This document shows positions 9,702-17,349 of a stretch of 39,450 bases of DNA, in pieces. Both the position numbers and the translations under genes were made by a program. The first letter of the stretch is position 1; each line of letters starts with the position of its first letter. Where the stretch lies: assembly GCA_947448495.1 (NCBI GenBank), contig CANFNX010000006.1:1-39450 (forward strand), written 5' to 3'. The DNA comes from Bacteriovoracaceae bacterium. Lineage in GTDB: Bacteria; Bdellovibrionota; Bacteriovoracia; Bacteriovoracales; Bacteriovoracaceae. The notes beneath the pieces were generated by a model that did not search any database, was not told the DNA's origin, and worked only from the letters and a program-made list of their open reading frames with translations.

Positions 9702-10877
9702 TTATTCCCCAAAATCGGTGCGAAACATCTTCATAAGGTTCTTCGCGACACCTTCCCAATCATTAGGGTTGAGCTTAAAAGCAGCAGAATTACTCTTACT
9801 GTGGAGGACGCCTAACTTACAAACTTCGGCACTCATCACTGCCTCTCTCTCGGCCAAGCTCAGATTGTCATAATCCGCACGATCAACTGCTTCGTTACCG
9901 GCCCATAAAGGACGGCGTTGATAGGACCTCCCCCCTAAGCGGACTGGAAAAAAATCGGATATGTAGTCAGGCCCCATAAACTTTTGAACGGAGGATCGAT
10001 AAAGACTCTCACGCCTTTCTTGATCAAAAGGTCGATCAAAATCTGGAGCTGCGTTCACTAAGGGCTTCAGTTCAATTGCCTCCACCTCTCCCGCTGGTGA
10101 CTTGATAAAGAGAATAAATCTCTCCTCACCGGCCGATCCCCCAGAGGTTTTAGTTTTAGAGCAGCCCAATAGAAGCTCTTTTTGGGAAATTCGGGAAATT
10201 AATTTTACATCTGGATTGAGCACAGCTGGAATGTTCATGCACCCCTTTTCAGCGACGTCATCATTCAAAAGTTTACTCACTAGCTTTTGCTCTGACTCAC
10301 TAAGAGGATTTAGATCTGGCCCACAATTTTTTGAAGTTAAAATTTGCTGATATTTTTTGGACAGAATTTTCCCTTTCTTTTGAGACGCGGCTTCTAACTT
10401 TTTTAAGTAATCAGTGGAAGGACAGGCCTTACCATCCAGGCCATCTTGATAACTTTGAATAAAAGAATCAGCTCTTAAATCAGGGGCGATGAATTTGTGG
10501 GCCATGTACATTCGCATCAAATCCAAATCAAGTGAACACTCAGTGGAGTCATCAAAGTCATTCAGAGTAAATAAAGCCTTTGCTTTTGGGCCAGGGAAAT
10601 AGCCAAAATTTTCAAGATGGGGATCTCCAGCGCAAAGCCCCTTTCTTTTATTCAAAAACTCAACGCTATCGGAACGTTTCACAAGCTCATAGAAATAAGG
10701 AGGAAAAGAGCGCCACTTACTGAATAAATCAGGAGCATTTTTCAGTCTGAGTTTAATAAAGTCTTCGGATTGATCGGGATAAAGTTTTTTAAGACGCCCC
10801 AAAGCTTCTGCGGGTATGACGCCATCTTGGGCCAGAGTTAAACAAGGAAGAAGTAAAAGGAATAATAAAAATTTCAT
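9702..10877 (-). CDS. Secreted DUF2252-family protein
   Basis: The start at 10877 (391 residues) is chosen over an upstream one because AAGGA sits 6 nt before it and a signal peptide begins there (hydrophobic FLLFLLLLPCLTLAQ, likely signal peptidase I). DUF2252 hallmarks are visible: CAGDPHLENFGYF, then FTLNDFDDS and the acidic LDLDLMRMYMAHK, a Gly-rich SGGSAGEERFILFIKS, and a C-terminal LGVLHSKSN. DUF2252 is thought to share the protein-kinase-like/aminoglycoside-phosphotransferase fold, but its activity is not established. A periplasmic location would be odd for an ATP-using enzyme. It lies 45 nt downstream of yggS and may be co-transcribed. Family assignment is fairly sure; function is unknown. 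Confidence 0.78.
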   Translation of the reverse strand: MKFLLFLLLLPCLTLAQDGVIPAEALGRLKKLYPDQSEDFIKLRLKNAPDLFSKWRSFPPYFYELVKRSDSVEFLNKRKGLCAGDPHLENFGYFPGPKAKALFTLNDFDDSTECSLDLDLMRMYMAHKFIAPDLRADSFIQSYQDGLDGKACPSTDYLKKLEAASQKKGKILSKKYQQILTSKNCGPDLNPLSESEQKLVSKLLNDDVAEKGCMNIPAVLNPDVKLISRISQKELLLGCSKTKTSGGSAGEERFILFIKSPAGEVEAIELKPLVNAAPDFDRPFDQERRESLYRSSVQKFMGPDYISDFFPVRLGGRSYQRRPLWAGNEAVDRADYDNLSLAEREAVMSAEVCKLGVLHSKSNSAAFKLNPNDWEGVAKNLMKMFRTDFGE

Positions 10878-10922
10878 AAGATCCTTATCGGACAGAAGAC
10901 TCATAATATAAAATCATTCAAA

Positions 10923-11603
10923 TCACTGAAACATCATCGTACCTAAACGAATCCAGTTGGACCTTTCTTCAATGGCAATCCTGAAATCCTGACTCATGCC
11001 CATGGAAGTTTCTAACTTGCGTCCAAGCTCCAGGCCTAGGCGTATTTTGAGGTGATTAAGTTCTTCAAAACAACGTTTCGCCTCAGCTTCAAAAGCTTCA
11101 GTTCGCAAAGTCCCCATGGTCATCAGACCCAAGACTTTAATTTTTGAATTCGATGGAACTGACTGGGCGGCAGATTTGAGTGTCTCATAGTCTTCAAAAC
11201 CGGACTTCTGTTCTTCCTTAGAGGTATTAAACTGAAGAAAAATTCCGACCTCGTGACCAAGACGCTGTTCTGACTTGAGCATTTTATTGAGGAGGTCTTG
11301 ATCATCCACGGAGTGAATGGCAAAGAGATGAGGAATAGAAAAAAGTTGATTGAGTTTATTGGACTGTAAATGACCAATCATATGCCAACGAATCTCGGGG
11401 CAAGAGACTTTGAGGGCTTCGGCCTTTTCGCTTAATTCTTGAACTCGATTCTCTCCAAAATCTCTTTGACCTAAGTCATAATAGAGTTGAATCTCTTCAA
11501 TCGAGCGAGTTTTAGAAACGAGTAAAAGCTTTGTGTCGGCCGGAAGCTGATTTTGAATCGCTTGGAGTTTCTGAGCGAAGATAGCCTTTTTCTCAGGCGT
11601 CAC
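10923..11603 (-). CDS. yggS: YggS/PROSC-family pyridoxal-phosphate-binding protein
   Basis: The product is 226 residues, typical for the YggS (PLPBP) family, which binds PLP and maintains vitamin B6 and amino-acid homeostasis rather than catalysing a known reaction. Visible family features are LLLVSKTRS with the PLP lysine Lys31, DFGENRVQEL, WHMIGHLQSNK, HSVDD, GLMTMG, and the C-terminal SMGMSQDF...IRLGTMMF. Translation appears to start at GTG 11603, inside the last codons of the upstream gene (11-bp overlap), indicating translational coupling in the minus-strand cluster from glpX. Confidence 0.93.
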   Translation of the reverse strand: MTPEKKAIFAQKLQAIQNQLPADTKLLLVSKTRSIEEIQLYYDLGQRDFGENRVQELSEKAEALKVSCPEIRWHMIGHLQSNKLNQLFSIPHLFAIHSVDDQDLLNKMLKSEQRLGHEVGIFLQFNTSKEEQKSGFEDYETLKSAAQSVPSNSKIKVLGLMTMGTLRTEAFEAEAKRCFEELNHLKIRLGLELGRKLETSMGMSQDFRIAIEERSNWIRLGTMMFQ

Positions 11604-11934
11604 CCTCGGCTCCTTTGCCTTTCTTTTTCTTTTTTAAGCTGATGGTTGCTTTGATTTCAAAATCATATTTCTCAGCGATTTTATCAAACTCTTTAGAAAT
11701 GTCGATTTTATCCAGGTAATTGCGGAGCTCATTTTTCACTGAGGCGACAAATTCAGTTTTCGTGTTCTTAGCATTATCGACAAGAGACCCCACCATATCC
11801 TTAGGCAGGGGTAAATCCTTAAGGACGGCCTTTACCCCTTCCTCTGTCATGAAAGCGGCCGTGACACCAGTCGTGAGAACCTTTTTTAAAAGATCCCCCA
11901 GTTTTCCATCACGATCCTTATCTCTTTCATCCAT
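11593..11934 (-). CDS. Small hypothetical protein with Lys-rich tail
   Basis: The product is 113 residues with no signal peptide. The N-terminus is highly charged (MDERDKDRDGKLGDLLKK), the middle is predicted helical with alternating hydrophobics (VKNELRNYLDKIDISKEFDKIAEKY), and the end is a Lys-run tail (KKKKKGKG). It starts 1 nt after the SRPBCC stop codon with a good AGGAG site and overlaps yggS by 11 bp, so it is firmly part of this operon. Its size and amphipathic helices are loosely reminiscent of phasin-like granule or membrane-associated proteins, but I do not recognise a family. Confidence 0.8.
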   Translation of the reverse strand: MDERDKDRDGKLGDLLKKVLTTGVTAAFMTEEGVKAVLKDLPLPKDMVGSLVDNAKNTKTEFVASVKNELRNYLDKIDISKEFDKIAEKYDFEIKATISLKKKKKGKGAEGDA

Positions 11935-11935
11935 C

Positions 11936-12367
11936 TTAAAGCTCCTGAGCTCGCTTAGAAAAAGACTTCATCGTCATGGGAAGATTCGTATTCACGAGGG
12001 TCTTCTCAATCATCCCAAGGCCAGGGAGAAAGCCTTTAAACTCAATTTCTAAATTGTAATTCACTTCAGTGCGACCACCGCCGAGATCTTTCAGTGTCCA
12101 CTTTCCATTATTCACTTTCATCATGTCACCAGCGACCAAAGTCCAGCTGACTTCTTTATTCGGCACATGCTTAAGATTGATGGTGTAATTAATCTCTTTG
12201 ATGATATTGATGCCGAATTTTACAGTCGCCCCATCGGCCGATTCTTTTTCCACCACAACATTTTTCATCCCATCTACGAAATCAGGGTATTTTTTATAAT
12301 CAATAATCGCTTGATAAAATTTTTCTACCGGGACATCGTAAACTTCAGTTCTGTCAGCACGGGCCAT
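11936..12367 (-). CDS. SRPBCC/START-like protein (COQ10/RatA type)
   Basis: The product is 143 residues with the layout of the polyketide cyclase/COQ10 group of the SRPBCC fold: an N-terminal VYDVPVEKFYQAIIDYKKYPDFV, a middle beta-sheet with VVEKESADGATVKFGI, and a C-terminal long helix. These proteins form a hydrophobic cavity that binds lipids or aromatic ligands; COQ10 binds ubiquinone. The ligand here is unknown. AAAGGA stands 7 nt before the start. It lies 14 nt after glpX and 1 nt before the next gene, so it is co-transcribed. Confidence 0.85.
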   Translation of the reverse strand: MARADRTEVYDVPVEKFYQAIIDYKKYPDFVDGMKNVVVEKESADGATVKFGINIIKEINYTINLKHVPNKEVSWTLVAGDMMKVNNGKWTLKDLGGGRTEVNYNLEIEFKGFLPGLGMIEKTLVNTNLPMTMKSFSKRAQEL

Positions 12368-12381
12368 ACAAAAATCCTTTT

Positions 12382-13335
12382 TTAGTATCTTGGTTTCTTA
12401 TCAAAATGATGTTCAGCTCGAATATGGCGAATCGTTCCTGATTCGCTTCTCATCACCAGAGAATGAGTTAGGCATCCCCATGGTTTAAAAATAACTCCAT
12501 CCAAAAAATTCCCCGTGGTCACACCGGTTGCACAAAACATCAGGTGACCTTTGGCCAGATCATCAATCTTAAAAACGCGATTGATATCATCAATCCCCAT
12601 CTTGAGTGCTCTTTCAATTTCCCCAGGGTTTCTTGGTTTTAAGATTCCCTGGAACTCTCCCCCTAGACACTGAAGAGCAGCAGCAGAGATAACACCCTCT
12701 GGTGCTCCCCCAATTCCAAAAAGGATATCAATCCCTGTGTTAGGAGTCGCTGTCGCAATGGCCGCAGAGACGTCACCATCACCAATCAAATTAATCCGCG
12801 CTCCTGCCGCTCTCACTTCTTCGATGAGATCTTTATGGCGAGGACGATCGAGAATAATGGCCGTGAGATCGGCTACCCGACATTTTTTAGCATCGGCCAG
12901 ACGTTTCAAATTTTCAGTGGCACTTTGACGAATATCAAGTTTGCCTTTGGCCTCCGGGCCAGCAGCAATTTTTAGCATATAGGTATCTGGAGCGTGCAAA
13001 AGTCCACCCGCTTCACCAATGGCCATAACAGAGATTGAATTAGGTCCACCGTGAGCACAAATCGTGGTTCCTTCTAAAGGATCAAGAGCAATTTCAAGTT
13101 TAGCCCCAGTTCCAGAGCCCACTTTTTCTCCAATATAGAGCATGGGAGCTTCATCTCGCTCACCTTCACCGATGACCACAGTGGCATCACAATCGATAGA
13201 ATCAAGCATCGCTCTCATCGCATCCACTGCAGCTTGGTCAGCCGCTTTTTCATCCCCACGTCCCATGAGACGGGCAGAAGCAATCGCGGCCATTTCGGTC
13301 ACACGTACAAATTCCATGGCAAGGTTTCGGTTCAT
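12382..13335 (-). CDS. glpX: Class II fructose-1,6-bisphosphatase GlpX
   Basis: The product is 317 residues, normal for GlpX, which hydrolyses fructose-1,6-bisphosphate to fructose-6-phosphate in gluconeogenesis using a divalent metal. Family signatures are visible: the N-terminal RNLAMEFVRVTEMAAIASA, VVIGEGERDEAPML, the metal/substrate site DPLEGTT, GGPNSISVMA, DRPRHKDLI, GDGDVSAAIA, GIGGAPEGVISAAAL, and the C-terminal LMFCATGVTTGNFLDGV. AGGA lies 6 nt before the ATG. It heads the operon glpX-SRPBCC-113 aa-yggS. A long inverted repeat sits 14-53 nt upstream of its start and may regulate it. Confidence 0.95.
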   Translation of the reverse strand: MNRNLAMEFVRVTEMAAIASARLMGRGDEKAADQAAVDAMRAMLDSIDCDATVVIGEGERDEAPMLYIGEKVGSGTGAKLEIALDPLEGTTICAHGGPNSISVMAIGEAGGLLHAPDTYMLKIAAGPEAKGKLDIRQSATENLKRLADAKKCRVADLTAIILDRPRHKDLIEEVRAAGARINLIGDGDVSAAIATATPNTGIDILFGIGGAPEGVISAAALQCLGGEFQGILKPRNPGEIERALKMGIDDINRVFKIDDLAKGHLMFCATGVTTGNFLDGVIFKPWGCLTHSLVMRSESGTIRHIRAEHHFDKKPRY

Positions 13336-13348
13336 ATTTTTTCCTGAG

Positions 13349-13388
13349 TAGAGTTAACGATTCATCTTACAATAAGTGATTAACTCTA
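13349..13388. repeat. 9-bp inverted repeat between PilZ gene and glpX
   Basis: TAGAGTTAA (13349-13357) and TTAACTCTA (13380-13388) are perfect inverted arms with a 22-nt loop. They lie between the PilZ gene stop and the glpX start on the minus strand. No U tract follows, so this is not a standard terminator; an operator or leader hairpin for glpX is possible. Confidence 0.4.
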
Positions 13389-13395
13389 TGAAGAT

Positions 13396-14112
13396 CTAAC
13401 TCAATTGACGCACTAAAAACGTTTGAGCTTCCCTAGGTAGTAAATCTGTTGGAACAATTTGAATAAGATCTTTGACCTTGGTCAGTTTTTCAGCATCGGT
13501 ATAGGCATCGAGATTAAAAACCCACTCATCTTCGGTCAAAAGCGGTGAATCCACATTTCGTTTAGAGAGGATGCGACCCGTCTTCAGGCCCACTCCGTCT
13601 TCCCATTCCACAAAAACGTCCAAATAAAGCACTTGGACCTTGGACACTTCTCCATCCCCATGTTGCCAAACAAAAATTTCCACTGGACCGTCTGAACGAA
13701 GCCAATACTTAAGGCGAGGTGGAATTTCCAATCCACCTTCTACTTTGTGAAGGGGTTTTAGTCGCTTCACAATTTCTTTGGTAGTTAAGAAACTTTTTAC
13801 ATTATCCAAAATCTCTCGACGTTTCACAAATTCAACACCTAGACGATTGGCCGTAGACCATTTCACTGTTCCCGTCACATCCAAATTGCTTCCCAACCAA
13901 TGAATACTTCCTTTCAGGATAGATTCAGGCGAAAAGTCCTGGTTATCATCCTTAAGGGAGATCTGCATTCCCGTGTGAGAGATGTCTTTAACTTCGTAAA
14001 CCCGAGAATTATCGTCGGACTTAAACGTTAAGTAACAGAAAGGAAAACGTGGTAGCACACGTTTTTCATGTTTTTCGAAATCGGACTTAATTAAATTAAA
14101 ACGACGTTCCAT
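13396..14112 (-). CDS. PilZ-domain protein
   Basis: The product is 238 residues from ATG 14112, chosen because GAGGAG stands just upstream; a TTG 12 nt earlier has no such support. Residues about 18-100 form a PilZ domain with the c-di-GMP-binding pattern RxxxR (RVLPR) and the downstream DISHTGMQI (D/NxSxxG), then a WSTANRLGVEFV strand. PilZ proteins act as c-di-GMP receptors controlling motility, surface or predatory functions. The C-terminal half (about 110-238) is a conserved-looking beta-rich region of unknown type. There is no membrane segment, so it is cytoplasmic. It is divergent from pgsA and 60 nt upstream of glpX. Confidence 0.88.
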   Translation of the reverse strand: MERRFNLIKSDFEKHEKRVLPRFPFCYLTFKSDDNSRVYEVKDISHTGMQISLKDDNQDFSPESILKGSIHWLGSNLDVTGTVKWSTANRLGVEFVKRREILDNVKSFLTTKEIVKRLKPLHKVEGGLEIPPRLKYWLRSDGPVEIFVWQHGDGEVSKVQVLYLDVFVEWEDGVGLKTGRILSKRNVDSPLLTEDEWVFNLDAYTDAEKLTKVKDLIQIVPTDLLPREAQTFLVRQLS

Positions 14113-14218
14113 AAATCTCCTCAATATGGTCTTATTGTAAGGGTGAGCTCAAACTCTATAAAGATAGGTAAAGCTTTCTTTTTGCTGGAACTAAAACTGT
14201 CTGTTAAATTAGGTAGGA

Positions 14219-14863
14219 ATGGAAAAAAACGACCTCGAAATTGATAATCTTCCCAATCGCTTAACATTTTTTCGAATGTTAATGATTCCTGTGGTTGTTT
14301 TGACACTCTATTTCAGTGAGGACCCCCCGCATCTTCTCTTGCCTTATCAACCTTGGCTAGGTCACATTGCTTGCTGGATCTTTGTGGTGGCCAGTATTAC
14401 CGATTTTTTTGATGGCTATATTGCACGCAAAAGAAACATCGTCACCGTTTTTGGATCTTTTCTTGATCCTATCGCTGATAAGTTCTTAGTCGTTTCCTCC
14501 CTTCTCATGCTCCTGGCCCTCGATCGCATTCACCCAATTGTGGTGATCGTTCTCGTTTTAAGGGAAATGTACATGACTTCCCTTAGGCTGCTGGCACTTT
14601 CAGAGGGTGTGGATGTTCCTGTCAGCTCCATGGGCAAATGGAAAACGGGAACCCAGATGGTGTCTACTCCGATGCTCATGATCTATGATGATTTTATGGG
14701 AATAAACCTACCTTTGGTGGGAACAATCCTGATGTACATCTCTGCCCTTCTTTCCATGTGGTCGGCCCTTCTTTATTCCTTAAGCATGATCAAGAAGCTC
14801 AAAGAAAAACGTGCCGAAAAGAAAAAAGCTAAAAAAGAAGCGAAATCAAAAGATCATCCATGA
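14219..14863 (+). CDS. pgsA: CDP-diacylglycerol--glycerol-3-phosphate 3-phosphatidyltransferase
   Basis: The product is 214 residues and an integral membrane protein. It carries the complete CDP-alcohol phosphotransferase motif: D62, D65-G66, A69-R70, G79, D83 and D87 with the canonical spacing. It makes phosphatidylglycerophosphate from CDP-diacylglycerol and glycerol-3-phosphate, the first step to phosphatidylglycerol and cardiolipin. N-terminal NLPNRLTFFRMLMIP matches PgsA proteins. The tail is a run of Lys, Ala and Glu (KKLKEKRAEKKKAKKEAK), longer than usual. The stop overlaps the serB start (ATGA), implying coupling. AGG-TAGGA precedes the ATG. Confidence 0.93.
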   Translation: MEKNDLEIDNLPNRLTFFRMLMIPVVVLTLYFSEDPPHLLLPYQPWLGHIACWIFVVASITDFFDGYIARKRNIVTVFGSFLDPIADKFLVVSSLLMLLALDRIHPIVVIVLVLREMYMTSLRLLALSEGVDVPVSSMGKWKTGTQMVSTPMLMIYDDFMGINLPLVGTILMYISALLSMWSALLYSLSMIKKLKEKRAEKKKAKKEAKSKDHP

Positions 14864-15759
14864 TGCAACAGTTTGTCGTGATTTGTGTTTCGACTCAAGT
14901 CATGCCGGAAAATTTTAAATTAGAATTGGTAAAAATTCTTTCTGATTTTAAATTGGAGTATTCTAGCTTCGAATATAAACAAACTTCATTCTCATATTCT
15001 CTTAAGAGCACTCTTTCATTGGCCTCACCAGAAAATCCAGTGCTTCATCAGTCCCTGATGAATCTATCTTCTCTATTCCAAATTGATATTGCTCTCATTG
15101 CCAAAAATCAGTTTGAAATGAAAAAACGCCTCGTTGTTTTTGATATGGACTCCACCCTTATTACTGCCGAAGTCATTGATGAGATGGCCCTTAAGCATGG
15201 CGTGGGAGACAAAGTTAAACTGATCACCGCCAGGGCCATGAATGGAGAGCTCAACTTTGACCAGTCACTACAGGAGCGAGTCGCTCTGCTTAAAGGATTT
15301 GATCGCTCCCATATGGAAGTCATTGTCTCTCAACTAAGATTTACTCCAGGGACAATCGATTTTCTAAAGCATCTCAAAAGCCTTGGAATTAAAACGGCGA
15401 TTGCCTCAGGAGGCTTTGAATACTTTGCTCGTTTTGTGCAAAAAGAATTGCAGATAGATGAGGTCTTCGCCAACACTCTTGAATTTGAAGGCGATAAACT
15501 TTCTGGAAAAGTTCAAGGCACTGTCGTGAATGCCCAACGAAAAGAAGAGATTGTCTGTGAGCTTGCCCAAAAAGAAGGTATCACTCTAGATCAAGTGGTC
15601 GCTATTGGTGACGGGGCCAATGACATTCCCATGCTGCTTAAAGCGGGCCTTGGGATAGCCATTCACGCGAAAGAAAAAGTTCAAAAATCCGCTCACTATC
15701 GCATTAATTTTGGTCCCATGACCCATGCCCTGAGTTTTATGAATCATGAAACTTTATAA
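14860..15759 (+). CDS. serB: Phosphoserine phosphatase SerB
   Basis: The product is 299 residues. Residues 1-85 form an ACT-like N-terminal domain, and residues 86-299 a HAD-superfamily phosphatase of SerB type: motif I VVFDMDSTLI with the nucleophile Asp, EVIDEMA, the motif II Ser/Gly in IASGGFEYFA, and motif III/IV in VAIGDGANDIPML. It dephosphorylates O-phosphoserine, the last step of serine synthesis. It overlaps pgsA by 4 bp and the LRR gene by 14 bp, so the three genes are one transcript. ATGs at 14860 and 14863 are both possible. Confidence 0.94.
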   Translation: MMQQFVVICVSTQVMPENFKLELVKILSDFKLEYSSFEYKQTSFSYSLKSTLSLASPENPVLHQSLMNLSSLFQIDIALIAKNQFEMKKRLVVFDMDSTLITAEVIDEMALKHGVGDKVKLITARAMNGELNFDQSLQERVALLKGFDRSHMEVIVSQLRFTPGTIDFLKHLKSLGIKTAIASGGFEYFARFVQKELQIDEVFANTLEFEGDKLSGKVQGTVVNAQRKEEIVCELAQKEGITLDQVVAIGDGANDIPMLLKAGLGIAIHAKEKVQKSAHYRINFGPMTHALSFMNHETL

Positions 15760-16360
15760 AAATCTTTCCACCGCATTAAAAGAAAAAGAAGACGTGAAGG
15801 CGATCAAGCTTTCAATCAAAGAAAATATTTTCCCCTTAGAACTTTTTGATCTCCCCAATCTTGAAGAAGCCTACTTGGAGGGTGCCTGCACAAGTTTTCC
15901 CGATCACATCGAAGGCTGGAAAAACTTAAAGATCCTTTCCCTTAAGTGGGATCAATTTTCTGGGGATCTTTCAGGAATCCTATCTCTGCCACAACTTGAG
16001 AATCTGAAAATTATTGAAACACCCATGAAAATGTTTCTCCTACCTCTGGGTAAAATCAATGCTCCTTTAAGATTTCTTACCATCAAAGGCTCTGGTCTTG
16101 AAAAATTACCGGAAGAAATCTCTATGTGTTTAGGGCTGAGTGAATTGAGCTTACCTTCAAACAGGCTCTCAGATCTTCCCTTTGCCTTTAAAGAACTCAA
16201 GCTGCTCAAACGACTCAATTTAGATAATAATCTTTTTAATCATTTTCCAGATCAAATAAAGGCCATGAAATCACTCTCCCATCTGTCGATCGATGGGAAT
16301 CAATTTTCTGAAGAAGAAAAGGCCAGAATTCAGCGAGAGTTTCATCTGACTGTGAACTAA
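15746..16360 (+). CDS. Cytoplasmic leucine-rich-repeat protein
   Basis: The product is 204 residues without a signal peptide. Residues about 25-190 form six to seven LRR units of about 23 residues, best seen in LSELSLPSNRLSDLPFAFKELK and LKRLNLDNNLFNHFPDQIKAMK, of the bacterial LPxxI type. LRRs are protein-binding scaffolds; a partner cannot be named. Its start lies within the end of serB (14-bp overlap). Its stop shares the tetranucleotide CTAA with the stop of the convergent gene on the other strand, so no terminator separates them. Confidence 0.88.
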   Translation: MKLYKNLSTALKEKEDVKAIKLSIKENIFPLELFDLPNLEEAYLEGACTSFPDHIEGWKNLKILSLKWDQFSGDLSGILSLPQLENLKIIETPMKMFLLPLGKINAPLRFLTIKGSGLEKLPEEISMCLGLSELSLPSNRLSDLPFAFKELKLLKRLNLDNNLFNHFPDQIKAMKSLSHLSIDGNQFSEEEKARIQREFHLTVN

Positions 16361-17349
16361 AAGATCTTAGACTCGCCCTGATCTAGAACTATAAATTTTT
16401 CTGGAGTCGCTTTTTTGATCCGATCAATCGGATCATTCATCCCTTCATCGGTCAAAGGAAATGTTCCAAAGTGCATCCCAATACCTAATTCAGCTCCAAG
16501 TTCTTCACGGGCCTTAATAGCCTCTTCAGGATTGATGTGACTCTTTCTCATGAGCTCCTCAGGAGCATAGGCACCAATCGGTAACAAGGCCACATCGGGT
16601 GTGCCTACTCTTTGTCGGATCTGAGAAAAATGGGCCGAATACCCGGTGTCCCCAGCAAAATAAATTTTAAAATCTGGTGAATGGATGAAAAAACTTCCCC
16701 AAAGACTCTTACATTTATCAAACAGACCTCTCGCCGACCAATGAAGCGAAGGAGTAAAAACAATTTTATGCTGCTTAATCTTATGCTCTTGCCACCAATC
16801 CATAGCATGAACATTTTGAATGCCTTCTTCAAGAAGGAGTACTTCATCACCAAGGGGGACAAGAAAGAGCGGATGAAATCTAGCATCTAGTTGTTTAAGT
16901 GAAGGAAGATCCAAGTGATCATAATGATTGTGAGATATCAGCACCACATCAATCTTTGGGAGTTCCTCTAAGCGAAGACCAGGCTCCCTCACTCGCGCGG
17001 GTCCCAGAAATTGAGAAGGGCCAGCTCGGTTCGAGAAAATCGGATCCGTCAGAATATTAAGATCATCTAGTTGAAGCAGAAAAGTAGCGTGATTGATAAA
17101 AGTCACAACAGCACGATGACTGGAAGTGAATTTAGGGAGGGAATAAGTTTGATTCGGCACATGCTCAGGCCATGTGGTGCCATCACCTTTAAGCTTCCAC
17201 TTCAGCACTTGCCAGAAACTTAAGAGATGATTGCCACCAGGGTTAAAAAAAGTTTTCCCATCATAGTGATCTGACACAGGGTACTCCCTGGCCCTCACCG
17301 AAAAGCTTGCCAAGATGAGGGCCAAAAGAAGAAGTCCAGATTTTATCAT
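16357..17349 (-). CDS. Secreted metallo-beta-lactamase-fold hydrolase (NAPE-PLD/UlaG-like)
   Basis: The product is 330 residues from ATG 17349. This start is preferred because it forms an ATGA overlap with the clp stop and begins a signal peptide (IKSGLLLLALILASFSVRA). The metallo-beta-lactamase fold is shown by the metal motif HNHYDH, followed by HWSARG, FAGDTGY and the late histidine in GMHFGTFPL. The order and the NHATFLLQ...LTDPIFSNRAGP region match the NAPE-PLD-like lipid phosphodiesterase/UlaG branch. Substrate is unknown, but a phospholipid-type phosphodiester in the periplasm is plausible. Coupling to a cytosolic chaperone gene is unexpected. Confidence 0.85.
   Translation of the reverse strand: MIKSGLLLLALILASFSVRAREYPVSDHYDGKTFFNPGGNHLLSFWQVLKWKLKGDGTTWPEHVPNQTYSLPKFTSSHRAVVTFINHATFLLQLDDLNILTDPIFSNRAGPSQFLGPARVREPGLRLEELPKIDVVLISHNHYDHLDLPSLKQLDARFHPLFLVPLGDEVLLLEEGIQNVHAMDWWQEHKIKQHKIVFTPSLHWSARGLFDKCKSLWGSFFIHSPDFKIYFAGDTGYSAHFSQIRQRVGTPDVALLPIGAYAPEELMRKSHINPEEAIKAREELGAELGIGMHFGTFPLTDEGMNDPIDRIKKATPEKFIVLDQGESKIF

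Noticed and set aside
10878-10904. N-terminal extension of the DUF2252 protein from an earlier ATG
   Set aside because: The earlier start would put nine polar residues before the signal peptide, and the AAGGA site is placed for the ATG at 10877.
14182-14210. Possible sigma-70 promoter (TTGCTG-N17-TAAATT) for pgsA
   Set aside because: Both boxes are poor and the implied start would leave almost no leader before an mRNA that appears to use a ribosome binding site.
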